Shown here: piece by piece, positions 1 to 5,016 of the stretch
Layout: every line of letters starts with the position of its first letter
Position numbering within the stretch: the stretch's first letter is position 1
Source of the DNA: Thiocapsa sp. UBA6158
GTDB taxonomy: Bacteria > Pseudomonadota > Gammaproteobacteria > Chromatiales > Chromatiaceae
Assembly (NCBI RefSeq): GCF_002423035.1
Contig: NZ_DIUM01000024.1
Coordinates: forward strand, 1 to 5,518
DNA length: 5,518 bases
Direction: 5' to 3'
The notes under the pieces: generated by a model
Databases searched by the model: none
What the model saw: only the letters and a program-made list of their open reading frames with translations
Told to the model about the DNA's origin: nothing
Made by a program: the position numbers and the translations under genes

Positions 1-709
1 CGTCAACTGCTCTTTTTAGGATCACTCGCGTCTGATGGACCGCTACGATCGTCCGGTCGCGACCTTGGTGATCCTGGCCGATGAGCGGCACGCCTGGCGC
101 TCGAAGCGCTATCGTCATGCACTCTGAGGCTGCGAGGCGGTGCTGGTGTTTCCGGTCGTGAAGCTGCTGGATTTCAAGACCCGCACGGTCGAGCTGGAGG
201 CGAGTGCCAACCCGTTCGCGCTGGTCGTCCTGGCGCAGTTGGCCGCCACCGCAACCAAACGCGACCCGGCCGCGCGACTGGATCGCAAGATCGGGCTGAC
301 CCGGCGTCTTGTACCGTTTCGGCCTGAGCCGCGACGAGGTGTTGAGTCTGTATGCCTTCATCGACTGGGTGATGACGTTGCCCGAGCCGTTGGAGGACGA
401 CTACCATCGGGCCATTCAAGCCCTCGAAGAGGCGGAGCAGATGCAATACGTCACCACGGCCGAGCGAATCGGCATGCGCAAGGGATAGAGCGGGGCCTGG
501 AATCGGAACGCGCATTGCTGCAGCGCCTGGCTCGGCGTCGCTTCGGAGACGCGGTCGCCGAGCCCGCCGCTGTTCTTTTGGCGCTGATTCGGGCGCCGGA
601 GACCCTCGAGCAGCTCGGCGAAGGCCTGCTCGATGATGCCGATGGCGAGGTCTGGTTGACGGCGGTACAGGCACAGGTGGAGCACTCGGACGAGCACAGC
701 GATGGATGA
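1..709 (+). pseudogene. Decayed Rpn-family (PD-(D/E)XK) nuclease/putative transposase with DUF4351-like C-terminus, 5'-truncated by window edge
   Basis: Read with frame corrections, this is the middle and C-terminal part of an Rpn-family protein (recombination-promoting nuclease/YhgA-like 'putative transposase') of the kind common in purple sulfur bacteria. Recognisable blocks, matched from memory, are DRYDRPVATLVILADE (from 38), FPVVKLLD (149-172), ASANPFALVVLAQL, LYAFIDWVMTLPEPLE, MQYVTTAERIGM, and a DUF4351-like tail with ERALLQRLARRRFGD (from 506) ending at TGA 707-709. Lesions: in-frame TAG at 17-19; in-frame TGA at 125-127, where the family usually has an aromatic residue before GC; an extra base near 308-311 (LTRRL continues as YRFGLSRDEV one frame on); and a missing base near 483-485 (GMRKG continues as IERGLESE back in the first frame). 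The two indels cancel, so the tail is in its original frame. The N-terminus lies beyond the left edge. Not expected to make a functional protein. The family call is by remembered motifs; the pseudogene call is secure. Confidence 0.75.
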
Positions 710-742
710 AAAGGGACAGCGCCTGAAAAAGCCGCCGGGTGA

Positions 743-766
743 CCGCGGGTGATCGCTCACCCGCGG
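743..766. repeat. Perfect 10-bp inverted repeat with 4-base loop
   Basis: CCGCGGGTGA (743-752) and TCACCCGCGG (757-766) are exact reverse complements separated by TCGC. The stem is very GC-rich and would be stable in RNA from either strand. There is no T-run on the + side. On the - side a short T-run (726-730 complement) comes only after further GC-rich bases. It lies 34 bases past the stop codon of the Rpn pseudogene, so it could have ended that transcript, or be part of the suspected intron remnant. Confidence 0.7.
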
Positions 767-820
767 TTCCCACAGATCCGGACGTGCCTGATTCGGGCAT
801 CCGGCTCCTCGGCCTAAACA
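743..820 (-). mobile_element. Possible group II intron RNA remnant (two hairpins, no reverse transcriptase)
   Basis: On the - strand the stretch reads as a first hairpin with arms CCGGATGCC and GGCACGTCCGG (781-812; a two-base bulge in one arm), then GATCTGTGGGAA, then a perfect 10-bp hairpin, CCGCGGGTGA / TCACCCGCGG around a 4-base loop (743-766). The order 'GAGCCGGATGC, loop, GCACGTCCGGATCTGTGGG, GC-rich hairpin' resembles, from memory, RNA segments next to the maturase gene in many bacterial group II introns. No reverse-transcriptase reading frame and no domain V can be seen in the window, so at most this is a fragment. It could instead be a free-standing repeat or transcript-end structure. 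The hairpins are seen directly; the intron origin is inferred. Confidence 0.35.
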
Positions 821-987
821 TTCGATTCAGGACATAGAGGCCATGTACCGCACGCGCGGGCAGGGAGCCGGAGCACGGCGAGCTTTTATCTGTTGCACAA
901 GCGCCTGCATGCCAAGACGTGATCATCCCGGGCGCAGCATCTCCCACGACACCATTTTGCCCGCCCATCCCATGCGTTCGGAAGGAC

Positions 988-1015
988 GCCGCAGGGTTAC
1001 CGGTTACCCCGCGGC
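988..1015 (-). terminator. Candidate terminator hairpin of the cytochrome operon
   Basis: A 28-base near-palindrome whose 14-base arms match at 12 positions. It lies 43 bases beyond the TGA of the diheme cytochrome gene in the direction of transcription. In - strand RNA the outer part forms a roughly 10-bp stem (one G-U pair), closed by a small loop after a mismatch. The following bases (GTCCTTCC) are only weakly U-rich, so this is not a textbook intrinsic terminator; Rho-assisted termination or 3'-end protection is equally possible. Confidence 0.35.
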
Positions 1016-1058
1016 AGTGAATCCGAAGTGCCGGCCCGGTCCGTCTCGGGTCGAGGGC

Positions 1059-1724
1059 TCACTCGTCGTCGTCTTCCTCCACACGCGCTGCCGCGTAGTG
1101 CAACGCCACCTCGTTGATCTCATCTGGCGTGAGCTGACCGGCGATAAAGCGCATCCGAGCGAACTCGTCGTTGGCGCGCTCGCCCGTTCGATAGGCCGTC
1201 ATGGTCTCGATGAGATGGTCGATCTTCTGACCGGCGAGTGACGGGACCTGATCGCCCCATCCTTCGCCCTTCTCGCCATGACAGACTGCGCAGGGCAAGA
1301 GCAAGCGGCTCTCGTCGCCGAAGGCGACGAGCCGCGGGACCGGCTCGGTGACTGCGGGCGCCTCGGGCGTCTGCGTCGCGAAGTAGGCCGCGAGATCGGC
1401 CATGTCCTGATGACTCAACTTGCGGACCGCCTTCGCCATGTCCGAGCTGTCGCGCAGCCCGGTTTTGTAGTCGACCAGTTGCTTGTACGTATAAGCACGT
1501 ACCTGACCCGCGATGCTTGGGGTCTCGTCGTCTTCACTGACCCCGGTCTCGCCATGGCATTTACTGCATCTGACCTTTCCGGCGATTTCTTCGCCACGGA
1601 CGGGGTCGCCCGAGGCGATGAGGTCCAGGCTCGCGCGGCTCCACACGAAGGGCGCGTTATCGTCGGCCGTCGCGGCCGCAGCCGCGACGACGAGTCCAAG
1701 ACTCAGGATAAGGATTGTTTTCAT
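1059..1724 (-). CDS. Diheme cytochrome c4/c553-like protein, periplasmic
   Basis: Predicted 221-residue exported diheme cytochrome c. Residues 1-20 form a signal peptide (MKT start, hydrophobic core, Ala-rich end, likely cut at TA|DD). Two class I cytochrome domains follow. Domain 1 has heme motif CSKCH at 53-57, a PSIAGQ block (69-74), and Met96 as probable distal ligand in SSDMAKAV. Domain 2 has CAVCH at 145-149, PSLAGQ at 161-166, and Met191 (or Met175) as probable distal ligand. Each domain ends in the usual helix (LSHQDMADLAAYFATQ; LTPDEINEVALHYAA). This matches the c4 plan; family members are near 190-210 aa in my recollection, and the surplus here is an N-terminal stretch of about 25 residues plus an acidic tail EEDDDE. 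The start is supported by AGGAG (complement of 1735-1739) 10 bases upstream. It lies 31 bp downstream of the pentaheme gene on the same strand, so is probably cotranscribed as its electron-transfer partner. c4 proteins shuttle electrons in the periplasm, often to terminal oxidases; the direction here is unknown. Confidence 0.9.
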   Translation of the reverse strand: MKTILILSLGLVVAAAAATADDNAPFVWSRASLDLIASGDPVRGEEIAGKVRCSKCHGETGVSEDDETPSIAGQVRAYTYKQLVDYKTGLRDSSDMAKAVRKLSHQDMADLAAYFATQTPEAPAVTEPVPRLVAFGDESRLLLPCAVCHGEKGEGWGDQVPSLAGQKIDHLIETMTAYRTGERANDEFARMRFIAGQLTPDEINEVALHYAAARVEEDDDE

Positions 1725-1755
1725 GATTCGGTTACTCCTGGGTGGTCCGGGCGTC

Positions 1756-3276
1756 TCACGGGGCGGGCTCGAGTTGCGCTGTCTGCGGCGCGCTCAAGGC
1801 CGCGGCCGGGATGCGCTCCTCGAGATTGACCATCTCGACCGATGGCACCTGCACGGCGCCTTCGCCCAGCAACAGGTCTGCAACGCTCTGGTCGAACGAG
1901 CGGTAGTGCAACTTCGCACGCACGCTGATCTCGCCGGCGTCCTGCGGGAGGTTGAAGTAGTAGGTCCCATACCGATACCCCTTCGGTGGGATGGTATTCA
2001 TCTCCGAAAAGCGCGCGACCTCCCACGGGAGGATGGTGTCCTTGCCATCCTTGTCGACCGCATGGTTGTTGAAGATGACCGTGTCCGGCGGCAACCGATT
2101 CTCATCGGTGAGCGTCCCGCTGCGCAGCAGCTCGCGGCCTTGGTCGTCGGTGACCACGACCTCGAGCCACACCTGGCGCACCTCGGTCAAGCTGGTCGGC
2201 AGGTGATGTCCGGCGCGATTGTTGGTGACCTTCACCTTGACGCGCTGGAGCTGCTCGCCCATCGGCGTGACATCGATCTTCAGTGAGGCGACGGTCTGCA
2301 GGCGCTTGATAGCCTCCAAGGCGTTCCCGTCACGTCCCAGATCCTCGGGCTTGACCCCGTCGGGATCGGGCGCGTTCAGAAGCTCAGTGATCACGGCGTT
2401 GCCGCCGATGAACGCATGGGTGTGCACCACCTTCCGCCAAGGTCCGCCCAGCGCAGCGAATCCTTCCAGGGACGGCTCGTCGAGCTCCTCGGGACGCTTC
2501 ATCTCATCGGCGACGCGCATCGCGATATCGACCGGCACCATATGGCAATCCTGGCATTGAATCCCGTTTTGGGCGTAGATCGAATACTTCCATTCGTCAT
2601 AGGTTCGTTCGATCGGGAAGTTGTTCGTCGGGTGGAAGATTTGATGGCAGTTGCCGCAAAAATCGGCCCGGCCGTGATGCTCCGAGTAGGCCGTTTCATG
2701 GAACGGCGAGACCGCGTCATCGAGCGTTGCCCGCTTGGTTTGGCCCGGGTCGACGATGAACGAGGCATTCCCATGCTCGAGCACCGCTGTCTTTTGCAGA
2801 TTGGTCCCCGAGATGGTGTGGCAGACATCGCACGAGACCCCCATCTCCGCGACTGCAGGTGCGGTAAAGGCCCCATGGAGGCCCTGGTCCGGGTGGAATT
2901 CAACTGTGCCGGTCGTGATGCCGATCGGGCTGTGGCAAGTTCCGCAGTGATTGAGATTCTCCGGATTCGCCTTGACGGCGAGCGCCCACAGCGCTTGGTA
3001 CACCGGATCCTTGAACGAGTTGGAGTGCATCGATCCATTCCAGCCTTGGTACTGTGTGGTGTGGCACTGCCCACAGAGTCGGGGGTCTTTCCAGTCCTCC
3101 GGACTGAGCTGGCGATGACCTTCGATGCTGACGTACGAGGGCGGGAAGGGTCTGTCCTGTGTGGCAGTCGCGGTGACGTCGCTGCAGAATGCAGGTGCGG
3201 CGCATGACGCAACGAGGACGAGCGCAAGCACGCCTGCGCTCGAGCGCCGTATGGCGCATTCGGATCTCATGAACAT
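1756..3276 (-). CDS. Pentaheme c-type cytochrome, cytochrome c554-like N-terminus with C-terminal beta-rich domain
   Basis: Predicted 506-residue exported multiheme cytochrome. Residues 1-31 carry the export signal: basic RR at 10-11, hydrophobic 14-24, then SCAAPAFCS. VASC (22-25) could be a lipobox, so a lipoprotein is possible. Five CXXCH heme sites are visible: CGQCH 68-72, CGTCH 111-115, CDVCH 149-153, CGNCH 207-211, CQDCH 241-245. Heme 1 sits in the cytochrome c554-type pattern (CGQCH, W79, SMH84). Histidines that could be distal ligands include H84, H128, H134, H168, H193, H200/H201, H285/H287. From about 325 on there are no heme motifs; a beta-rich module contains NRAGHHLPTS (353-362), a motif I recall from other multiheme cytochromes, where its His may also ligate heme. 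The start at 3276 is chosen over an in-frame ATG at 3312 because AAAGGAG lies 6 bases before it and the signal peptide then begins properly. First gene of the operon, with a sigma-54 promoter upstream. Substrate unknown; with five hemes it is not a typical NrfA or eight-heme hydroxylamine oxidoreductase. Confidence 0.88.
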   Translation of the reverse strand: MFMRSECAIRRSSAGVLALVLVASCAAPAFCSDVTATATQDRPFPPSYVSIEGHRQLSPEDWKDPRLCGQCHTTQYQGWNGSMHSNSFKDPVYQALWALAVKANPENLNHCGTCHSPIGITTGTVEFHPDQGLHGAFTAPAVAEMGVSCDVCHTISGTNLQKTAVLEHGNASFIVDPGQTKRATLDDAVSPFHETAYSEHHGRADFCGNCHQIFHPTNNFPIERTYDEWKYSIYAQNGIQCQDCHMVPVDIAMRVADEMKRPEELDEPSLEGFAALGGPWRKVVHTHAFIGGNAVITELLNAPDPDGVKPEDLGRDGNALEAIKRLQTVASLKIDVTPMGEQLQRVKVKVTNNRAGHHLPTSLTEVRQVWLEVVVTDDQGRELLRSGTLTDENRLPPDTVIFNNHAVDKDGKDTILPWEVARFSEMNTIPPKGYRYGTYYFNLPQDAGEISVRAKLHYRSFDQSVADLLLGEGAVQVPSVEMVNLEERIPAAALSAPQTAQLEPAP

Positions 3277-3282
3277 CGGATT

Positions 3283-3289
3283 CTCCTTT
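3283..3289 (-). promoter_or_regulatory. Ribosome binding site fixing the pentaheme cytochrome start
   Basis: AAAGGAG on the - strand, 6 bases before the ATG at 3276-3274. It decides between three in-frame ATGs: 3312 (no comparable site seen, and it would add a charged leader before the signal peptide), 3276 (chosen) and 3270 (spacing 12, less good). Confidence 0.75.
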
Positions 3290-3363
3290 GGAGTAGCTTC
3301 TTGGCCAGACACGTTGGCTGGTCGCGCGGTTTCGGGTCGCTGGCCCGCTGCCGCTGCATCGCC

Positions 3364-3378
3364 AACCGAAAGACGGTT
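3364..3378 (-). promoter_or_regulatory. Small hairpin in the predicted leader of the cytochrome mRNA
   Basis: AACCG and CGGTT are perfect 5-bp arms around a 5-base loop. A competing pairing, GACGG (3372-3376) with CCGTC (3384-3388), overlaps it, so the two cannot form together. They lie about 10-35 bases into the predicted leader of about 124 bases. Function is not known; the stems are short and could be chance. Confidence 0.3.
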
Positions 3379-3404
3379 CTACGCCGTCATAATCGTGCGC
3401 GAGA

Positions 3405-3426
3405 GGTAAAGCAAAAAACACGCCGT
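3405..3426 (-). promoter_or_regulatory. Sigma-54 (-24/-12) promoter for the cytochrome operon
   Basis: On the - strand the sequence reads ACGGCGTG-TTTT-TTGCTTT. The invariant GG (3424-3423) and GC (3412-3411) are exactly 10 bases apart and the -12 box TTGCT is perfect. The -24 box GGCGTG departs from GGCACG at two positions. Transcription would start near 3399, giving a leader of about 124 bases before the cytochrome ATG. The divergent neighbour is a sigma-54-dependent activator, which strongly supports the call. No other GG-N10-GC pair with a good -12 box was found by eye on this strand between 3300 and 3536. Confidence 0.65.
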
Positions 3427-3435
3427 CATGGGCGT

Positions 3436-3455
3436 CTTGTAAAAACAAGCGCTTG
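3436..3455. promoter_or_regulatory. Overlapping palindromes in the divergent control region
   Basis: CTTGT (3436-3440) and ACAAG (3445-3449) form an inverted repeat around AAAA. It overlaps a perfect 10-base palindrome, CAAGCGCTTG (3446-3455). CTTG half-sites thus occur three times, alternating in direction, just upstream of the -24 box. Possible operator for the activator, for IHF-type architecture or for another regulator. That is inference from symmetry alone. Confidence 0.35.
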
Positions 3456-3489
3456 GCTCGACGTTCACCGGATGAGGTGTTGCGCTGTT

Positions 3490-3514
3490 GCAGGGTCCAT
3501 GCGGCTGGCCCTGC
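3490..3514. promoter_or_regulatory. Candidate upstream activator site: GCAGGG-N13-CCCTGC
   Basis: Perfect 6-bp inverted arms, extendable inward to 8 with one G-T pair. The centre is about 102 bases upstream of the predicted sigma-54 start site near 3399, within the usual distance for enhancer sites of NtrC-type activators. It also lies directly before the activator's own ribosome binding site, so binding there could reduce the activator's own expression. A nearby direct repeat TGTTGC (3478-3483 and 3486-3491) may be part of the same site. Confidence 0.4.
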
Positions 3515-3525
3515 CCCACCAGGAT

Positions 3526-3531
3526 GAGGAG
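3526..3531 (+). promoter_or_regulatory. Ribosome binding site of the activator gene
   Basis: GAGGAG ends 5 bases before the ATG at 3537 and supports that start. I could not find a convincing sigma-70 promoter for this gene by eye in 3380-3525. Confidence 0.7.
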
Positions 3532-3536
3532 CACCA

Positions 3537-4877
3537 ATGATCAACCAACGCGGGCTTCTGGATCTGCTCCAGCCCCTGCTGGACCCGATCCAAGAGGGCG
3601 TCATTGTCACGAACCGCCACGGCCATGTGCTGATTCACAATCGGGCCGTGCGGCAGCTGTTCGGTCTCGCCGAAGAGTCGGCCCCACTGGTCTTGAGTCG
3701 GCTCGGTCAATACAACCTCCGCGCGGCGCTGATTCGCGCCGGACTTCGCGAGGCGAGCGGCGATGGGGACTACTGCGAGGCGAAGGTTCAGTTCGACGCC
3801 GAGATCAGGGTCGAGAGTGCCCCGCGCTGGCTTCGGATCAACTCCAGTCTCGTCTCGCTGCCTGGTCAGGGTCCTCAGCTTCGCATGATCGTGCTGCGCG
3901 ACATCACGGCCGAGCGCCGTCTATCCGCGGTGATTCAGGCATCGGACAGCTTGGATTTCGTGGCCAGGGATCCGGACATGATTCGCCTGGTCGAGCGTCT
4001 CGACCTGGTGGCCGGTAGCGATGCAGCGGTCCTGCTGCAGGGTGAATCGGGAACGGGCAAGACCGAGCTTGCGCGACGGCTGCATCATCGCAGCCAGCGG
4101 GCCGACAAGCCGTTCATCGAGGTGAACTGCGGATCGATCCCCGCCTCGCTGATCGAGACCGAGCTATTCGGGCACGTCAAAGGGGCCTTCACCGGGGCCT
4201 ACAAGGACCGCGTCGGGCGCTTCAAGGCTGCCGACGGCGGAACACTCTTTTTGGACGAGATCGGGGAGTTGCCCCGAGAGCTCCAGCCGAAGCTGTTGCG
4301 GGTGTTGCAGGATGGAGGCTACGAGCCGGTTGGCTCGGATCGGACCGTCCAGGCAAACGTCCGGGTGGTCTCGGCATCGAACCGCGATCTGCGTGGGTTG
4401 GTCGATCAGGGCGAGTTTCGCGCCGACCTCTATTACCGGATCGCGGTGGTCAAGTTGCAGGTGCCGCCGCTGCGCAATCGCCCGGGCGATATCCCCTTGG
4501 TCTTGGAGGGTATCCTCAAACGGCTGGAGATGCGGGGCTATCCGGGTGCCCTGACAATCAGCCGCGAGGCATTCAACTCTTATATGAACTACCCCTGGCC
4601 CGGCAACGTGCGCGAGCTGGCCAACGCCGTCGAGCACAGCGTGATCTGTGCGGTCGACGGGCAAATCATCCCGGAGAGTCTCCCGGACTGCATGCGCGAC
4701 TACTGTGCCGCCCGCCGGGGCCCCGAGCCGTCAGCCGTGCAGCCCGACATCGCCGAGCGCACCCGCATCGCACAGGCACTCCGTCAGGCCTCGGGCAACA
4801 AGACGCTCGCCGCCCAGATCCTCGGCATCGACCGCAGCACCCTCTGGCGTTGGATGCAGCGGCTCCAGATGGATTGA
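3537..4877 (+). CDS. Sigma-54-dependent transcriptional activator with N-terminal PAS domain (no receiver)
   Basis: Predicted 446-residue cytoplasmic NtrC-type bacterial enhancer-binding protein that remodels sigma-54 RNA polymerase by ATP hydrolysis. Order of parts: PAS domain about 8-125 (starting LLDPIQEGVIVTNRHGHVL and ending with the usual VLRDITAERR); AAA+ domain about 140-370 with Walker A GESGTGKT 169-176, sigma-54 contact loop GAFTGA 216-221, Walker B TLFLDE 236-241, FRADLYYR 294-301 with candidate arginine fingers R295/R301, and WPGNVREL 354-361; Fis-type helix-turn-helix about 408-446 (NKTLAAQILGIDRSTLWRWM). All AAA+ landmarks are intact. There is no response-regulator receiver, so the signal is probably sensed by the PAS domain rather than by a partner kinase. 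It is transcribed divergently from the cytochrome operon, whose upstream region has a sigma-54 promoter, so that operon is the likely target. The signal is unknown. The stop codon sits inside a 7-bp inverted repeat (4868-4883) with no T-run. Confidence 0.95.
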   Translation: MINQRGLLDLLQPLLDPIQEGVIVTNRHGHVLIHNRAVRQLFGLAEESAPLVLSRLGQYNLRAALIRAGLREASGDGDYCEAKVQFDAEIRVESAPRWLRINSSLVSLPGQGPQLRMIVLRDITAERRLSAVIQASDSLDFVARDPDMIRLVERLDLVAGSDAAVLLQGESGTGKTELARRLHHRSQRADKPFIEVNCGSIPASLIETELFGHVKGAFTGAYKDRVGRFKAADGGTLFLDEIGELPRELQPKLLRVLQDGGYEPVGSDRTVQANVRVVSASNRDLRGLVDQGEFRADLYYRIAVVKLQVPPLRNRPGDIPLVLEGILKRLEMRGYPGALTISREAFNSYMNYPWPGNVRELANAVEHSVICAVDGQIIPESLPDCMRDYCAARRGPEPSAVQPDIAERTRIAQALRQASGNKTLAAQILGIDRSTLWRWMQRLQMD

Positions 4878-4902
4878 TCCATCGAGGGCGCGCGAGCGTC
4901 GC

Positions 4903-5016
4903 GACGATTATGATTCCCCCTGAAAGGATCTGCTCGAGGCTTGGCGGCGTTCGTTTCTGGAGTTCTTCTTCCCGACGATCGCGGCCGACATCGACTGGTC
5001 GCGCGGCTTCGATGCC
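4903..5016 (+). pseudogene. N-terminal fragment of an Rpn-family nuclease/putative transposase gene, nonsense-mutated
   Basis: One frame reads DDYDSP, then TGA (4921-4923), then KDLLEAWRRSFLEFFFP and ADIDWSRGFDA. This matches, from memory, the N-terminus of the Rpn-type proteins of purple sulfur bacteria (DSPWK..., FFFP, DIDWSRG). The TGA falls exactly on the Trp of DSPWK, so a TGG-to-TGA change is likely. No ATG start is left in frame. Similarity stops after about 5016, where a transposase-like gene on the other strand begins, so the rest of the gene is missing. It starts 25 bases after the activator stop codon. It is the complementary part of the same kind of protein whose middle and C-terminus lie at 1-709. 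Confidence 0.7.

Larger units (their letters stand above)
710..1058. other. Gene-free stretch between Rpn pseudogene and cytochrome operon
   Basis: I see no convincing gene here on either strand. Open frames that cross it lack a good ribosome binding site and recognisable motifs. Contents are the hairpin pair at 743-820, about 165 bases with no structure I can name (821-987), and an imperfect palindrome at 988-1015 just past the end of the cytochrome operon. Confidence 0.6.

Noticed and set aside
174..968. 264-codon open frame on the - strand
   Set aside because: It runs antisense through the Rpn pseudogene and the hairpin region, is rich in Arg, Pro and Ser as expected of a shadow frame, and has no domain I recognise.
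2416..3207. Long open frame (263 codons) on the + strand opposite the pentaheme cytochrome gene
   Set aside because: It lies wholly antisense to a gene with clear heme motifs and signal peptide. It shows no recognisable family motif and is explained by GC-rich third-position bias.
1756..3276. Pentaheme protein as NrfA nitrite reductase, hydroxylamine oxidoreductase or octaheme tetrathionate reductase
   Set aside because: Only five CXXCH sites, no CXXCK motif, and a large heme-free C-terminal half do not fit these families. Only the cytochrome c554-like N-terminal pattern is shared.
3277..3312. Upstream ATG at 3312 as the start of the pentaheme cytochrome
   Set aside because: It would put 12 extra residues before the signal peptide and has no good ribosome binding site, while AAAGGAG stands 6 bases before the ATG at 3276.
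4164..4664. 166-codon open frame on the - strand
   Set aside because: Antisense to the AAA+ domain of the activator, which has every catalytic motif intact.
4868..4883. GATGGAT-TG-ATCCATC inverted repeat at the activator stop codon as a terminator
   Set aside because: AT-containing 7-bp arms with a 2-base centre cannot make a stable RNA hairpin, and no T-run follows.
125..4923. TGA read as Trp or selenocysteine, since TGA replaces an aromatic residue at 125-127 and Trp at 4921-4923
   Set aside because: The intact genes in the window end in TGA and use TGG for Trp. Both TGAs are in fragments with other lesions, so ordinary nonsense decay explains them.
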